Shown here piece by piece: positions 8,063 to 20,822 of a stretch of DNA of 64,000 nucleotides. A model generated the notes under the pieces. It did not search any database, was not told the origin of the DNA, and saw nothing but the letters and a program-made list of their open reading frames with translations. The DNA lies in contig NZ_JAKOGG010000005.1 of NCBI RefSeq assembly GCF_022321485.1, positions 292,237-356,236 of the forward strand. The letters run 5' to 3'. A program made the position numbers and the translations under genes. The stretch comes from Shewanella electrica. Its GTDB lineage: Bacteria > Pseudomonadota > Gammaproteobacteria > Enterobacterales > Shewanellaceae. Each line of letters opens with the position of its first letter. Position 1 is the stretch's first letter.

Positions 8063-9007
8063 TTAAGGCATGATGTTCGGTTGATCAGCGCCTTCTTTTT
8101 CCACTTGTGTTGGCATCATGTGTTCACGATTGATACCTAAGCGAATCGCCAAGAAGCTGGCAACGTAGATAGATGAATAAGTACCTACCACGATCCCCAT
8201 CAACAGCGCCGTAGCAAACCCGTGGATCATCGTACCGCCTTTAAGAAACAAGGCAATAACAGTGATCAGCGTCGTACCGGTGGTGATCACCGTACGGCTC
8301 ATGGTTTGCGTAATTGACGCGTTAACCACTTCTTTTGGTTCTGCTTTACGCATCTTGAGGAAGTTTTCACGGATACGGTCAAACACTACGATAGTATCGT
8401 TCAGTGAGTAACCTACCACAGTCAACACACCCGCCAATACGGTCAAGTCGAACTCTAACTGCAGCACAGAGAACAGCCCTAACGTCACAATCACGTCGTG
8501 AGCCAATGCCGCTACTGCACCTACAGACAAACGCCATTCAAAGCGGAAGGCAACATACAGCAGAATACAGATCAATGCGACCAGTACCGCCATACCGCCC
8601 TGCTCTGCCAGCTCTTGGCCTACTTGTGGACCAACGAACTCAACGCTTTTTTGCTCAACGTTAGCATCTTGCTTTTGCGCTTCGGCCATCACAATTTTGA
8701 CTTGCTCATCGCTCTTGGCACCGTGTGGCGCTTGCAAACGTACCACCACGTCGCGGCTAGAACCGAAGTTCTGTACCACTGCGTTGTCTAATTTGCTATC
8801 CAGCGCGTCGCGCAGCGAGGTCAAATTAGCGGGTTGGCTAAAGTTCAGTACCACTGAGGTACCACCAGTAAAGTCCAAACCCCAGTTGATACCTTTAGTG
8901 CCCAAAGACACCAGCGAGCCAATCACCAGAATCAACGACATGATGCTGATAGGCGCCGCATGACGCAGGAAGTTTACCGAACTCTTAAAATTGAAAATCT
9001 GAAACAT
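8063..9007 (-). CDS. secF: Protein translocase subunit SecF
   Basis: A 314-residue inner-membrane protein with one N-terminal helix, a periplasmic domain and five C-terminal helices. Family motifs include GINWGLDFTGGTSV near 34-47, FEWRLSVGAV, and the GYSLNDTIVVFDRIRENF segment. SecF joins SecD and YajC and uses the proton-motive force to help pull exported proteins through SecYEG. It lies 13 bp after secD and is the last gene of the queA-tgt-yajC-secD-secF cluster. Its length is normal. Confidence 0.98.
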   Translation of the reverse strand: MFQIFNFKSSVNFLRHAAPISIMSLILVIGSLVSLGTKGINWGLDFTGGTSVVLNFSQPANLTSLRDALDSKLDNAVVQNFGSSRDVVVRLQAPHGAKSDEQVKIVMAEAQKQDANVEQKSVEFVGPQVGQELAEQGGMAVLVALICILLYVAFRFEWRLSVGAVAALAHDVIVTLGLFSVLQLEFDLTVLAGVLTVVGYSLNDTIVVFDRIRENFLKMRKAEPKEVVNASITQTMSRTVITTGTTLITVIALFLKGGTMIHGFATALLMGIVVGTYSSIYVASFLAIRLGINREHMMPTQVEKEGADQPNIMP

Positions 9008-9020
9008 CGTCGGTATTCCC

Positions 9021-10874
9021 CTAAATTGATAACTTCTTGAGACGTTTGCCGCCCCACAATGCGTTCACGATTGAACGTGTACCCACGATCGAGGTAAACA
9101 TTGAAGTGGCAATACCAATCATCAGGGTTACGGCGAAGCCTTTAATGGCCCCCGTACCAACGGCGAACAGAATCAACGCGGTGATAAAGGTCGTAATGTT
9201 AGCGTCAGCAATGGTTGAAAATGCGTTGGCATAACCTTCGTGAATCGCTTGTTGAATTGAGCGACCAGCGCGCAACTCTTCACGAATACGTTCGTTAATC
9301 AACACGTTACCATCTACCGCCATACCAACGGTCAACACCATACCGGCAATACCCGGTAACGTCAGCACCGCACCAGGGATCATTGACATCACGCCAACCA
9401 CCATCACCAAGTTGAATGACAGTGCGAAGTTGGCAATCAAACCAAACGCTCGGTAGTAAACCAGCATGAACAGCAATACCACTGCCATACCCCAGATCAT
9501 CGCTTGCAGACCGTTTTGAACGTTCTCAGCACCCATGCTTGGGCCGATAGTACGTTCTTCAACAATCGATACTGGTGCAATCAAGGCACCGGCACGCAGC
9601 AACAGCGCCAAGTTTTGGGCTTCGCCCGGGCTTAAGCCTGTGATAACAAAGTTACGGCCCAAACGCGCTTGAATGGTAGCAACCGAAATCACCTCTTCCA
9701 CTTTGTTCATTTTGACTGAGCCATCAGGATTGCGTTGACCGCTGTCCTTATACTCAATGAACAAGGTCGCCATTGGATTACCAATGTTGTCCTTAGTAAC
9801 ATTAGAGAAGATGTTACCGCCTTTGGCATCCAAGTTGATGCTAACTTGCGGGCGGCTGTATTGGTCAAAAGAGGGTTGCGCGCCAGTGATATGATCACCA
9901 GTCAGCATCACTTCTTTTTGCAATACTACTTCACCGCCTTCACGACGTTTATACACTTGTGAAGTTGCCGGTAAACGGCCAGCTAACGCATTTTGCAGGT
10001 CGGTTTTCTGATCCACCATGTGGAATTCGATAGATGCGGTAGCACCGAGAATTTCCTTGGCGCGAGCAGTATCTTGCACCCCTGGCAATTCAACGATAAT
10101 ACGCTCAGCGCCTTGACGTTGTACCACAGGCTCGGCCACACCCAACTCGTTAACACGGTTACGAATAGTGGTGATGTTCTGTGTCAGTGCGTCTTCCTTA
10201 ATCTGTTTCAGATAAGGCTCGCTCATCGTCGCCAACAACTTGAAGTTATCGCCTTGGCTAATATCAGAGAACACCATTTCGTTGTTGGAACGTGTTTTGA
10301 GGAAAGACTCAGCTTGCGATACGCTTTCTGCATCACGGAAGTTGATCTCAAGTCCTCTTGAGGTGACTTTGATACCTGAGTAGCGAATACGCTCTTCACG
10401 CAGCTGTGCACGGAAATCGGCCACTTTGGCTTCTTCCATTTTGCGAATCGCTTCGCTCATGTCCACTTCCATCAAGAAGTGCACACCGCCACGTAAGTCC
10501 AGGCCCAATTTCATGGGCGAACCACCAACCTCAGCTAACCATTTCGGTACTGCGGGTGCCAAGTTCAGCGCTACTGAATAACCTTCTCCTAGCTCAGCAG
10601 CCACCGCTTCTTTCGCTAACAACTGGTCTTCAGCATTTGTTACACGTACCAATAACTGGCCATTTTCCAGCTCAGAACGTTTAACTTGAATGCCTTTACT
10701 CGCCAACAGATCAGTGACTTGTTGTTGAGTCGTTGCTGTGACGGCTACGCCACGAGTACCCACAACTTGTACTGCATGATCCTCACCAAAAAGGTTAGGC
10801 AGGGCATAGAAAGCCCCGACGGCGAGAATCACAATCACCATCAGGTTTTTCCACATAGGATATTTATTTAACAC
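9021..10874 (-). CDS. secD: Protein translocase subunit SecD
   Basis: A 617-residue partner of SecF with an N-terminal membrane helix, a large periplasmic P1 domain and a six-helix RND-type membrane domain. Recognisable motifs are [18 protein letters not shown] near 121-138 and the [19 protein letters not shown] segment in the membrane domain, which holds the conserved Asp of the proton path. It sits between yajC (18 bp upstream) and secF (13 bp downstream), the standard order. Confidence 0.98.
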   Translation of the reverse strand: MLNKYPMWKNLMVIVILAVGAFYALPNLFGEDHAVQVVGTRGVAVTATTQQQVTDLLASKGIQVKRSELENGQLLVRVTNAEDQLLAKEAVAAELGEGYSVALNLAPAVPKWLAEVGGSPMKLGLDLRGGVHFLMEVDMSEAIRKMEEAKVADFRAQLREERIRYSGIKVTSRGLEINFRDAESVSQAESFLKTRSNNEMVFSDISQGDNFKLLATMSEPYLKQIKEDALTQNITTIRNRVNELGVAEPVVQRQGAERIIVELPGVQDTARAKEILGATASIEFHMVDQKTDLQNALAGRLPATSQVYKRREGGEVVLQKEVMLTGDHITGAQPSFDQYSRPQVSINLDAKGGNIFSNVTKDNIGNPMATLFIEYKDSGQRNPDGSVKMNKVEEVISVATIQARLGRNFVITGLSPGEAQNLALLLRAGALIAPVSIVEERTIGPSMGAENVQNGLQAMIWGMAVVLLFMLVYYRAFGLIANFALSFNLVMVVGVMSMIPGAVLTLPGIAGMVLTVGMAVDGNVLINERIREELRAGRSIQQAIHEGYANAFSTIADANITTFITALILFAVGTGAIKGFAVTLMIGIATSMFTSIVGTRSIVNALWGGKRLKKLSI

Positions 10875-10892
10875 GCCTTAAGCCCCCTTGGC

Positions 10893-11225
10893 TTACAGCG
10901 ACTGAATAGAGCCTTTTGGCAATACCGCCGCAATATAATCTTTCTTGATAGTGATCTGAGTGGTGTCGTTCAAGTTGAGCAACACGTACTCGCTGTCGTC
11001 AGCGATTTTAGCAATCTTACCCACCAAACCACCGTTGGTAAGGATTTCATCGCCTTTAGACAGAGATGACATCAGATTTTTGTGTTCTTTTACCCGTTTA
11101 GATTGCGGACGGAAAATCATGAAATAGAACACTAAGCCCATCAGAATGAGCATCATCATCAACTGGAACGTACCACCTGATTGAGGTGCGCCACCGGCGC
11201 TGGCGTAGGCATTTGCGATAAACAT
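10893..11225 (-). CDS. yajC: Sec accessory subunit YajC
   Basis: A 110-residue single-pass membrane protein. It has a short N-terminal periplasmic segment, one helix (about 20-40, ending FYFMIFRPQSKRVKEHKN), and a cytoplasmic beta domain containing LSKGDEILTNGGLVGKI. YajC associates with SecDF. It lies 27 bp after tgt and 18 bp before secD. Confidence 0.97.
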   Translation of the reverse strand: MFIANAYASAGGAPQSGGTFQLMMMLILMGLVFYFMIFRPQSKRVKEHKNLMSSLSKGDEILTNGGLVGKIAKIADDSEYVLLNLNDTTQITIKKDYIAAVLPKGSIQSL

Positions 11226-11252
11226 ACTTTCTCTCTTCTTATTTCAGTAGAT

Positions 11253-12380
<1,128 letters not shown>

Positions 12381-12498
12381 TTACCTCGTCAGAGAAACAG
12401 TCTGACTTGTTGTGGGGCCTCGCCCCGCTAGATTCAAGGGGAAGACAGCGCTCCCCCACATATAATCGCTAAATTATGTGACCGAAATTGTATGCCAC

Positions 12499-13545
12499 TC
12501 AGTCTTGCGCCGCCGTTTGACGGGTCACAAACATGGCATCGCCATAACTGAAGAAGCGATAACGCTCATCCACCGCATGGTGATACGCGTTAATCACATG
12601 CTCATAACCGGCGAAGGCTGATACCAACATGATTAAGGTCGATTCAGGCAAGTGGAAGTTAGTGACTAACGCATCAATCACTTTCCATTGATAACCGGGA
12701 TAGATAAAGATGTCGGTATCGCCGCAGAACGGTTTCAGCACACCATCATTAAAGGTCGCCGCACTTTCCAGTGAACGTACCGAAGTGGTGCCTACCGCAA
12801 TCACTCGCTTACCGGCCGCTTTGGTGGCATTGATGGCATCAACCACCTCTGCCGGCACATTGGCCCATTCAGAGTGCATGTGATGCTGTAGAATGTCGTC
12901 CACGCGCACGGGCTGGAACGTACCCGCGCCAACGTGCAGCGTCACAAACGCAGTTTGCACACCTTTGGCTTTTAATGCCGCGAGGATTCGCTCGTCAAAA
13001 TGTAACCCTGCAGTGGGAGCCGCAACAGCACCGGGCGTTTGGTTATAGACGGTTTGGTAACGTTCTTTGTCGGCATCGTCATCTGGACGGTCAATATAAG
13101 GCGGCAAAGGCATATGCCCTACATCGTCTAACATCGCCAGAATTGTGCCTTCAGATTGCAGTTCTAGCTCAAACAGGGCGTCATGACGCGCTACCATTTT
13201 CAGTTGATAGCCACCATCTAAAATGATGTCACTGCCCTCTTTCGGGGATTTGGAACTGCGCACATGCGCCAGCATGCGCTTCTCGTCCAGCATACGCTCG
13301 AGCAAAATTTCCAGTTTGCCACCAGAAGCCTTTTGACCAAATACACGCGCAGGCACCACTCGCGTGTTGTTAAACACCATCAGGTCGCCTTCGTTGACTA
13401 GGTCGAGAATATCTTTGAAATGTTTGTCCTGCAGCGTACCGCTATTTCCGTCTAGGGTTAACAGTCTAGACGCGCTACGTTCAGGCGTAGGAAATTTCGC
13501 GATCAACTCTTCCGGAAGATCGAACGCAAAATCTGCAACTCGCAT
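12499..13545 (-). CDS. queA: S-adenosylmethionine:tRNA ribosyltransferase-isomerase
   Basis: A 348-residue enzyme that transfers the ribosyl part of SAM to preQ1 in tRNA, giving epoxyqueuosine. Family motifs include [14 protein letters not shown] at the start, [39 protein letters not shown] and [10 protein letters not shown]. It is the first gene of the queuosine/Sec cluster. The 121-bp gap to tgt holds a GGGGCCTCGCCCC hairpin but no obvious terminator. Confidence 0.98.
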   Translation of the reverse strand: MRVADFAFDLPEELIAKFPTPERSASRLLTLDGNSGTLQDKHFKDILDLVNEGDLMVFNNTRVVPARVFGQKASGGKLEILLERMLDEKRMLAHVRSSKSPKEGSDIILDGGYQLKMVARHDALFELELQSEGTILAMLDDVGHMPLPPYIDRPDDDADKERYQTVYNQTPGAVAAPTAGLHFDERILAALKAKGVQTAFVTLHVGAGTFQPVRVDDILQHHMHSEWANVPAEVVDAINATKAAGKRVIAVGTTSVRSLESAATFNDGVLKPFCGDTDIFIYPGYQWKVIDALVTNFHLPESTLIMLVSAFAGYEHVINAYHHAVDERYRFFSYGDAMFVTRQTAAQD

Positions 13546-13603
13546 GGGAATGCCTCAGAATAGCTTAAATCGGCGGCTAGTCTATGGGCTTGTTACGGGA
13601 AAT

Positions 13604-13765
13604 TCAAGAATCCTTGAGATCGGGAGCTTTGTTATCTTTTGCTGGCGGCATCTCAAACTTTAGTGGTCGAGTGTCAATCTGCTCAAATGGAATATCTATC
13701 GGCACCCGTTTCCGTGTTGGCTGCGATGATTTTTGACAAAGTTTTTCAATCCAATTCCACATCAT
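13604..13765 (-). CDS. Possible small protein, 53 aa, upstream of queA
   Basis: A short minus-strand reading frame in the 352-bp gap between queA and acpH. It starts with two ATG codons at 13765 and has AAGGA six bases upstream. The product begins MMWNWIEKLCQKSS, continues with a basic then proline-rich middle (RKRVPIDIPFEQ), and ends KAPDLKDS. The combination of a ribosome binding site, plausible composition and position 58 bp before queA suggests a real gene. I recognise no family and see no membrane helix. A competing plus-strand frame over the same DNA looks less protein-like. Confidence 0.45.
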   Translation of the reverse strand: MMWNWIEKLCQKSSQPTRKRVPIDIPFEQIDTRPLKFEMPPAKDNKAPDLKDS

Positions 13766-13897
13766 CCATGATCCTTCATGTCGTACTACAACTTACTACA
13801 ATCGAGTTTAGTGAAGAAAAACACCCCCGTCTGTGGTATTTTTCAAAACTTCGGTGGCAAATAATAGCCACATTTCGCCTTCTGACAAGTACAAATT

Positions 13898-14491
13898 ATG
13901 AACTTTTTAGCCCATCTCCACCTCGCCGACATCAGTAACACCTCTTTGGCAGGTAATATCGCGGGCGACTTTTGTCGTGGCAATATTGCAGACCACCCCA
14001 AGCATCTTCAGCAAGGGATCTGGCTGCACCGTAAAATAGACACGCTCACCGACCAAGATGAAAGCGTAGTAGCGCTGAAACAACAATTCCCGGCACCACT
14101 GCGACGGGTAGCGCCCATATTAATCGACCTCGCCTTCGACCACATGCTGGCGCGTTATTGGGATGAATATCATCACCAATCGTTAGCGCAATTTAGCCAA
14201 CGCTGTTATCAACAGCTGACCACGACAGCGCAACTGCCGGAAACGCTCAACACGCTGGCGGTGAAAATGCAGCAAGGCGATTGGCTTGGCAGTTATGCCG
14301 ACACGGATGGCTTTCACCAAGCGGTTAACGGTGTAAGTAAGCGCTTATCTAAGCCTGAGTTATTCCGTGGTGCCACCAAGGCGCTAAGCAAGTTGGATGT
14401 GGATATCGAAATCGCCTTTCGCACATTTTATCCGCAATTAATGGCGTATAGCCGCCTATGGACACGGCAAACGCCAGAGCAATATCTGTAG
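13898..14491 (+). CDS. acpH: Acyl carrier protein phosphodiesterase
   Basis: A 197-residue protein of the AcpH (DUF479) family, which removes the 4'-phosphopantetheine arm from acyl carrier protein. The N-terminus MNFLAHLHLAD, then GNIAGDFCRG and WLHRKIDTLTDQ, holds the His and Asp residues typical of this HD-like hydrolase. Its length matches E. coli AcpH (193). It is divergent from queA and followed by rluA 67 bp later. Confidence 0.95.
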   Translation: MNFLAHLHLADISNTSLAGNIAGDFCRGNIADHPKHLQQGIWLHRKIDTLTDQDESVVALKQQFPAPLRRVAPILIDLAFDHMLARYWDEYHHQSLAQFSQRCYQQLTTTAQLPETLNTLAVKMQQGDWLGSYADTDGFHQAVNGVSKRLSKPELFRGATKALSKLDVDIEIAFRTFYPQLMAYSRLWTRQTPEQYL

Positions 14492-14558
14492 ATGACCGGC
14501 AGAATTTGGTCTCAGGCCGCGCTTTGTATACAATACGGCGCGGACCGCAGGAGACAAT

Positions 14559-15224
14559 ATGCAAATCTTTGAATACCATCCACCTAAACTGCCTTGGCTC
14601 GATATTCGTTACATTGACCGCGATGTCATTGTGATCAACAAACCCTCTGGCTTATTGTCTAATCCTGGCCGCGCTGAGGTCACCCATGACTGTGCCCTAA
14701 CGCGTTTGCAGCAGTTATATCCTGAAACGATTTTGGTGCACCGTTTAGACTGTGACACTTCTGGCATTATGGTGTTTGCCCGTAGCAAGAAAGCCGAATC
14801 GCATCTGAAAACTCAGTTTCAAGAACGGCATAACGATAAGTTATATATTGCGGAAGTAGATGGCTGGCTAGAGCAAGACCAAGGCAGCATTAATCTGCCG
14901 CTGGCGCCAAATCGTGATAATCCACCGCTGCAAAAAGTGGATAGTGAAGGGAAAAAAGCCATCACCCATTACAGCGTGTTGCAACGCCGTGAAGATGCAC
15001 AAGGCAAGTCTACGCTGGTATCGCTGCAACCCGAGACCGGCCGTACTCACCAACTGCGGGTACATATGCTGGCGCTGGGCCATGTGATTTTGGGTGATGA
15101 TTTTTATGGCGATGAACGTGTGCGGCGCGCTAGGCCACGACTGTGCCTACATGCGGCCAGTTTGCTGTTCAGCCACCCTTGGTCAAACAAAGAGATGCAC
15201 TTTGTCAGCATGGCGGGTTTCTAA
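14559..15224 (+). CDS. rluA: Dual-specificity rRNA/tRNA pseudouridine synthase RluA
   Basis: A 221-residue pseudouridine synthase with no S4 domain. The catalytic motif is HRLDCDTSGIMVFA with Asp64, followed by RTHQLRVHMLALGH near the C-terminus. Its length and motif form fit RluA, which modifies U746 of 23S rRNA and U32 of tRNAs, better than RluC or RluD. A strong AGGAGA lies eight bases before the ATG. Confidence 0.93.
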   Translation: MQIFEYHPPKLPWLDIRYIDRDVIVINKPSGLLSNPGRAEVTHDCALTRLQQLYPETILVHRLDCDTSGIMVFARSKKAESHLKTQFQERHNDKLYIAEVDGWLEQDQGSINLPLAPNRDNPPLQKVDSEGKKAITHYSVLQRREDAQGKSTLVSLQPETGRTHQLRVHMLALGHVILGDDFYGDERVRRARPRLCLHAASLLFSHPWSNKEMHFVSMAGF

Positions 15225-15284
15225 CGCTTAAGGGCTGTTTATCTTTCAAATTAACCAGTAAAGGTAAACTGCGCCTAAGGGCTG

Positions 15285-15312
15285 TGTTGAGCCAAGGTTA
15301 CTTGGCTCAACA
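15285..15312. terminator. Strong hairpin between convergent genes
   Basis: A 12-bp inverted repeat (TGTTGAGCCAAG / CTTGGCTCAACA) with a 4-nt loop lies between convergent rluA and the minus-strand gene at 15324. No T-run follows, so it may stop transcription in both directions only weakly. The gap before it (15225-15284) carries two GGGCTGT stretches; the first, GGGCTGTTTATCTTT, also occurs at the left end of the repeat at 41341. Confidence 0.5.
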
Positions 15313-15323
15313 GTAAAACTGTG

Positions 15324-15722
15324 TTAAGCGGCATTCACCTGCGTTGCGGTATAAAAGCAGCCATCATCACGGCAAAATACCAAGGCGCCATTGGCTTTTA
15401 ACACGAAAAATTCACCAAAAAAGTTACCGCCCTGCTCTTCTAAACGCACACCATCTTCGGTTTCTTGCGCATGCATTTCATCGCAACTATGGCTGCCATC
15501 GTTAAACCACGTTTCCATGATCCATTTATCCGCTTCACGGTATAGCAAGATTTCATCGTCAAGGTTTGGCCGTTGATCGCGCCAACTTCCGACTAACTCA
15601 CCATGCTGATGTTGTTCTCGCACCAACTTACGGCGTTTTTCCGCAGCAGAAACCCCGGATAATTTGCAACAACCCTGCAGTTGCAATGGCAAGTTTTGCT
15701 GAATATTCAATAACAAACCCAT
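15324..15722 (-). CDS. Hypothetical protein, 132 aa
   Basis: I do not recognise this family. The product is soluble and acidic, with scattered Cys residues and a C-terminal half that looks like a small beta-sheet domain (FFGEFFVLKANGALVFCRDDGCF). I chose the ATG at 15722, which has GGGGGC at normal spacing; the longer frame starts at a TTG at 15746. A CRP-like palindrome lies about 130 bp upstream. Function unknown. Confidence 0.6.
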   Translation of the reverse strand: MGLLLNIQQNLPLQLQGCCKLSGVSAAEKRRKLVREQHQHGELVGSWRDQRPNLDDEILLYREADKWIMETWFNDGSHSCDEMHAQETEDGVRLEEQGGNFFGEFFVLKANGALVFCRDDGCFYTATQVNAA

Positions 15723-15844
15723 GGTACTTTTGCCCCCAAAACGCAAAAAGTAAACACTTGGTAAACTTAAACAATCTGATTACATAACAACGGTTTAGCC
15801 GCTGCGACAAATTCGGTGACAAGTGTAACGAAGATTAATTATCA

Positions 15845-15866
15845 AAACGAGATCTAGATCACTTTC
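15845..15866. promoter_or_regulatory. CRP-like palindrome
   Basis: The core CGAGA-TCTAGA-TCACT differs at three positions from the ideal CRP site TGTGA-N6-TCACA. It lies between the hypothetical gene at 15324-15722 and the end of tilS, so it could only act on the former. Confidence 0.35.
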
Positions 15867-15945
15867 AATGACGAACTTTACTTATTAATCCGTAAAGATC
15901 ATGTTTTGCATTGAAATGTGATCGTGTTTAAAAAACCAGCAGAGG

Positions 15946-17349
15946 TTAGTCGAGTTGCAACGTCAGGCCCGTTGCAGTGTCGGCCGCTAAGGCGTGTTGC
16001 TCGATAAAGACGGACGCCGCCGCAATGAGCTGACCATCGGCATAGAGCAACGGAATGTGTGGCCGCAACCAAGGTGGCACCTTGGCCTCTTGCCACACTT
16101 TTTTGAGTTCACGTCCTTGTGCGCGCCAGTGGGGATGACAGCGTTGGCTTCCGACCACACCGTAGCGAATTTCCAGCTTGCCACGCAGTTTAGCCAACGC
16201 AATGCGCGGGCCATCGGTAGTCAAGCTGGTGATGAGTTGCTGCCACGGCGCAGCTTGCGGCAGTCGCCAGCAGCCAGCCAGCAGTGCTTGCTGTTGCAGC
16301 GCATCCAATACCATGTTGTTTGGTGTTGCGGTTGGTGCGGCGGCGTCGATATACAACGCACCATCAAAACGACGAAACCACACATGACCAAAGTTAAGCG
16401 CCACGCTGGCATCAACTTGTGCGCTAAACAGTTGCTGCTGTAACTGCTGTAGTTGCACTTGCGATGGTGGCGGCAATTGCTGCTGTAAACAGAATTGCCG
16501 CAGCAATTGCCGTTGCCACGCCGGGCTAACTTGCTGCAAGGCGGCAATATTCAGTGTCGCTTGTTGGGTCAGCGCACAACGCGCCAGTAGTGGCGTTAGT
16601 TTCTGCGCTGCCACCTCTTCCAGCAAGGCTTGCTGTTCAGCGCATAACGCCGCACTTCTGGCAGCGGTTTCTGCCACCGACGGCCAACGCTGCTTTAATT
16701 CGGGGATGATCAGTTGCCGCAGAAAGTTGCGGTCGTAGCGAGTATCAAGATTGCTATCATCATCAACATAATCGAGATCGAGCTGGTCGACCGCCTGCTC
16801 TATCTGTTCGCGACTGATGTTGAGCATCGGCCGCAGTTGCCAACAGTGCTGCGCAAACGACTGTAAAGCGCCCATGGCTGCCAACCCTTTGGGGCCTTGA
16901 CCACGTTTAAGCGCTAATAATACGGTTTCTAATTGGTCGTCTTGATGATGCGCCGTCAGCAGCACATCGCCCGCTTGCATGAGCCCTGCCAGCACTTGAT
17001 AGCGCTGTTGCCGCGCCTCGGCTTCAACACTAATCCGAGCGCCACGCTTGAGCGTTACTCGCAGCACGCGGCCATCCAGTTGATATTCGCTAGCGATGGC
17101 TAGACAATGCGCCGCCCAGTCGTCAGCGTGGGGATTAAGGCCATGATGAATGTGCACTAAATGCACCCACGGCCGTAATTCAGGCTGCTGGCGTACCAGT
17201 AGATTTAACGCATACGCCAGTAAGGCTGAATCCATGCCGCCACTGAATCCGAGCCACAGGTGCCGCGATGGCACCGCCCCTGCTGGCGTTAACTCAGCCA
17301 GCAGTTGCTGTAGGCGATGAATAATGGCGTCGGTTAGCGCGCGGCTCAT
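15946..17349 (-). CDS. tilS: tRNA(Ile)-lysidine synthase
   Basis: A 467-residue N-type ATP pyrophosphatase that converts C34 to lysidine in the CAU-anticodon tRNA-Ile. The PP-loop is SGGMDS at 36-41, and [17 protein letters not shown] follows. The central and C-terminal substrate-binding domains are present, rich in Gln and Leu. The start overlaps the dnaE stop by 4 bp (17346-17349), so the genes are coupled. In E. coli, accA and other genes lie between dnaE and tilS; here they do not. Confidence 0.97.
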   Translation of the reverse strand: MSRALTDAIIHRLQQLLAELTPAGAVPSRHLWLGFSGGMDSALLAYALNLLVRQQPELRPWVHLVHIHHGLNPHADDWAAHCLAIASEYQLDGRVLRVTLKRGARISVEAEARQQRYQVLAGLMQAGDVLLTAHHQDDQLETVLLALKRGQGPKGLAAMGALQSFAQHCWQLRPMLNISREQIEQAVDQLDLDYVDDDSNLDTRYDRNFLRQLIIPELKQRWPSVAETAARSAALCAEQQALLEEVAAQKLTPLLARCALTQQATLNIAALQQVSPAWQRQLLRQFCLQQQLPPPSQVQLQQLQQQLFSAQVDASVALNFGHVWFRRFDGALYIDAAAPTATPNNMVLDALQQQALLAGCWRLPQAAPWQQLITSLTTDGPRIALAKLRGKLEIRYGVVGSQRCHPHWRAQGRELKKVWQEAKVPPWLRPHIPLLYADGQLIAAASVFIEQHALAADTATGLTLQLD

Positions 17350-20300
17350 TCAAATAGAATCCTCACCCGATCACTGCCCAGCATGCTTTCCAACGCTAAC
17401 ATCAGCTCATCTGATGGATTGATGCGCCAATCGTCGCTCATGCGGAAGCGTGCTTGGGCATGAGATTGCTGATATTCAATCACCAACGGCACGGCGCCAT
17501 TACGCCACGGCGCGACAGTTTGCTGCAAATTTTCCAGCCAAGCTGGTGACACTTTGGCAGCGTCCAGTTTCAACTCCACTGCTGAGGCAAAGTGGTTACG
17601 CGCTTCACTCATGTCGATAATATTGCGCGCTGTCATGCGGTTACCGCCGGAGAAATCATCGAAGCTCACTTCCCCTTCGCAGATCAAAATGCGGTCTTGC
17701 TCCAGCAGATGATTAAATTTCTCAAACGCTTCAGTGAACAGCATCACCTCTAGTCGAGCACTCTTATCATCTAGCGTCACCAGCCCCATTTTTGAGCCGC
17801 GCTTGGTGGTCATCACCCGCGTAGCCACCACTAATCCGGCCACTTTGACACTTTTGCCGCGCTCGGTTGGATGCACGTCTTTGAGGCGCGCACTGGTGTA
17901 TTGCTTCAGCTCGGTCAGGTACTGGTTGATTGGGTGACCAGTGAGGTACAAGCCCAGCGTTTCGCGCTCGCCTTCGAGCCAGATTTTATCTGGCCACGGT
18001 GCACAATCGACAAACTGCTGCTTCACATCGGTTGGGTCATCGTTGAGCAAACCGAACATATCGTCTTGCCCCAAGGCTTCGGCCTTCGCGTGCTGATCCG
18101 CCGCTTTCAAGGCTTCCGGTAAGCTGGCCATCATCGACGCACGATGTGGGCCAAGGCCATCCAGCGCACCGGCGCTAATCAGTCGTTCAATCACCCGCTT
18201 GTTGAGCTTTTTCAAGTCGACACGGGCGCAGAAGTCGAACATATCTTTGAACGGGCCAGATTGACGCGCTTCAATAATCGCATCGACGGGCCCCTCACCC
18301 ACGCCTTTAATAGCACCGATACCGTAAACGATATTCTGCTCCATATCGACGGTGAACTTGAACAAGCCTTTATTGACATCGGGCGGAATAATCTTCAGCC
18401 CCATGCGATCACACTCATCCACCAAGGTCACAATCTTGTCGGTGTTGTCCATATCGGCCGACATTACCGCCGCCATAAACTCAGACGGATAGTGGGTTTT
18501 CAGCCACAGCGTTTGATAAGACACCAAGGCGTAGGCGGCAGAGTGCGATTTGTTAAAACCATAACCGGCGAACTTTTCCACCAAGTCGAAGATTTTCATT
18601 GCTAGTTCAGGGTCAACGCCCTGACTTTCAGCACCGGCGCGGAAGGTACCCCGCTGCTTGGCCATCTCTTCTGGCTTTTTCTTACCCATCGCACGACGCA
18701 ACATGTCCGCGCCACCCAAGGTGTAACCAGCCAGCGCCTGCGCAATCTGCATTACCTGTTCTTGGTAAACGATAACGCCGTAAGTGGGCTCCAGAATCTC
18801 TTTCAAACACTCGTGTTCAAAGTCTGGATGCGGATAAGCGACCTTGGCTTGACCGTGTTTACGGGCAATAAAGTCGTCCACCATGCCGGATTCCAGCGGC
18901 CCCGGGCGGAACAGCGCCACCAGTGCGATCATATCTTCAATGTTGTCGGGCTGCAGACGCTTAATCAGGTCTTTCATGCCGCGCGATTCAAGCTGGAATA
19001 CCGCGGTGGTTTCGTAGCGCTTCAACATGCGGAACGATGCTTGGTCAGCCAAATCAATCGCCGCGATATCGATAGGATCTTTGCCTTCGCGTTTCTGGCG
19101 CGGGTTGATCATATCCAGCGCCCACTCGATGATAGTGAGCGTACGCAAACCCAAGAAGTCAAACTTCACCAGACCGGCGTATTCCACGTCACCTTTGTCG
19201 AACTGAGTTACCGGGTTTTTACCTTCCGAGTCACACAGTAGCGGGCTAAAGTCGGTGATGGTGGTGGGCGAAATTACCACGCCCCCAGCGTGTTTACCGG
19301 AGTTACGCGTCACCCCTTCGAGTTTGCGACACATATCGATAAGGTCGCGCACCTCTTCGTCGGCCTCATACGCCTCAGGCAGCGCGGGTTCGGCGGCAAA
19401 CGCCTTTTCCAGCGTCATGCCGGGCTCGGCCGGGATCATCTTCGAGATGCGATCGACAAAGCCGTATGGATGACCGAGCACACGGCCCACGTCGCGAATA
19501 ACCGCTTTGGCCGCCATAGTACCGAAAGTGATAATCTGCGATACCGCATCACGGCCATACATCTCGGCCACGTGGTCAATTACCTCATCGCGGCGGTCCA
19601 TACAAAAGTCGACGTCGAAGTCGGGCATCGATACCCGTTCAGGGTTCAAGAAACGTTCAAACAGCAAGTCATATTCAAGCGGATCAAGGTCGGTAATTTT
19701 TAGCGCGTACGCCACCAACGAACCCGCACCAGAACCACGCCCTGGCCCGACCGGAATGCCGTTATCTTTACCCCACTGAATAAACTCCATCACGATGAGG
19801 AAGTAACCGGGGAAGCCCATCTGGTTAATTACGCCGAGTTCGCGATCCAGCCGCGCATCATATTCTGGGCGTCGTTCTAGCCGTACCGCTTCATCGGGAT
19901 ACAAAAACGCTAAGCGCTCTTCCAAACCGATTTTAGAGCGATGCACCAGATAGTCTTCGGTAGACATATCACCTGTCGGGAAGTTTGGCAGGAAGTATTC
20001 ATGCAAGCGCACGGTCACGTTACAACGTTTAGCAATCTCGACCGTGTTTTGCAGCGCTTCGGGAATATCCTCAAATAGCGCGCACATCTCCTCTTCCGAC
20101 TTAAAATACTGCTCGGCGCTGTATTTTTTCGGCCTGCGCGGATCGGCAAGGGTAAAACCATCATGGATCGCCACGCGGATTTCATGCGCGTCAAAATCCT
20201 CTTTGCGCATAAACACCACTTGGTTGGTTGCCACCACCGGCAAACCGTGGCGCTCGGCTAAATCAACCGCAAGGTGCAGATAGCGCTCTTCATCAGGGCG

Positions 20301-20822
20301 GCCTGTGCGGAGTAATTCGAGATAATAACGGTCTTTAAAATGCTGCTGGTAAAAACTCAACAGCTCTTCGGCTTGTTGATTGTTACCTTTAAGCAGCGCA
20401 CGGCCAACATCACCGTCTTTACCGCCAGAAAGCAACAACACCCCTTCGTTGTGCTCAATCAACCAATCACGGTCGATGGCCGCACGATCGCGCACATAAC
20501 CGCGCAGATAAGATTTACTGGTGAGCTGCGTGAGGTTTTGATAGCCAGCATTATTCATTGCCAGCGCAGTTAAACAGTAGAACTCGTCTTCAAGCCCCGG
20601 TACCACCACCCACAAATCGATGCCGATGATTGGCTTCAGCCCATTATCTTGCGCGCCGCTATAAAACTTCACCAAACCACACATGTTGTTTTGGTCAGTG
20701 ATAGCCACTGCTGGCATATTTTCGCTAACAGTCTTAGAGATGATAGGTTTCACCTTCGCCAGACCATCGGTCATGGAGAAATCACTGTGTACCCGAAGGT
20801 GAATAAAACGAGGTTCGGTCAT
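17346..20822 (-). CDS. dnaE: DNA polymerase III alpha subunit
   Basis: The 1158-residue replicative polymerase, the same length as in E. coli. It has an N-terminal PHP domain ([16 protein letters not shown]), the polymerase core with [16 protein letters not shown] and the catalytic acidic motif [12 protein letters not shown], a helix-hairpin-helix region, and a C-terminal OB fold ([18 protein letters not shown]). It follows rnhB after a 248-bp gap and is coupled to tilS. Confidence 0.99.
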   Translation of the reverse strand: MTEPRFIHLRVHSDFSMTDGLAKVKPIISKTVSENMPAVAITDQNNMCGLVKFYSGAQDNGLKPIIGIDLWVVVPGLEDEFYCLTALAMNNAGYQNLTQLTSKSYLRGYVRDRAAIDRDWLIEHNEGVLLLSGGKDGDVGRALLKGNNQQAEELLSFYQQHFKDRYYLELLRTGRPDEERYLHLAVDLAERHGLPVVATNQVVFMRKEDFDAHEIRVAIHDGFTLADPRRPKKYSAEQYFKSEEEMCALFEDIPEALQNTVEIAKRCNVTVRLHEYFLPNFPTGDMSTEDYLVHRSKIGLEERLAFLYPDEAVRLERRPEYDARLDRELGVINQMGFPGYFLIVMEFIQWGKDNGIPVGPGRGSGAGSLVAYALKITDLDPLEYDLLFERFLNPERVSMPDFDVDFCMDRRDEVIDHVAEMYGRDAVSQIITFGTMAAKAVIRDVGRVLGHPYGFVDRISKMIPAEPGMTLEKAFAAEPALPEAYEADEEVRDLIDMCRKLEGVTRNSGKHAGGVVISPTTITDFSPLLCDSEGKNPVTQFDKGDVEYAGLVKFDFLGLRTLTIIEWALDMINPRQKREGKDPIDIAAIDLADQASFRMLKRYETTAVFQLESRGMKDLIKRLQPDNIEDMIALVALFRPGPLESGMVDDFIARKHGQAKVAYPHPDFEHECLKEILEPTYGVIVYQEQVMQIAQALAGYTLGGADMLRRAMGKKKPEEMAKQRGTFRAGAESQGVDPELAMKIFDLVEKFAGYGFNKSHSAAYALVSYQTLWLKTHYPSEFMAAVMSADMDNTDKIVTLVDECDRMGLKIIPPDVNKGLFKFTVDMEQNIVYGIGAIKGVGEGPVDAIIEARQSGPFKDMFDFCARVDLKKLNKRVIERLISAGALDGLGPHRASMMASLPEALKAADQHAKAEALGQDDMFGLLNDDPTDVKQQFVDCAPWPDKIWLEGERETLGLYLTGHPINQYLTELKQYTSARLKDVHPTERGKSVKVAGLVVATRVMTTKRGSKMGLVTLDDKSARLEVMLFTEAFEKFNHLLEQDRILICEGEVSFDDFSGGNRMTARNIIDMSEARNHFASAVELKLDAAKVSPAWLENLQQTVAPWRNGAVPLVIEYQQSHAQARFRMSDDWRINPSDELMLALESMLGSDRVRILFE

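Noticed and set aside
13639-13938. Plus-strand 99-aa open frame
   Set aside because: It runs into acpH in another frame, has no family resemblance and no good start. The minus-strand small frame at 13604-13765 and the acpH promoter explain the region better.
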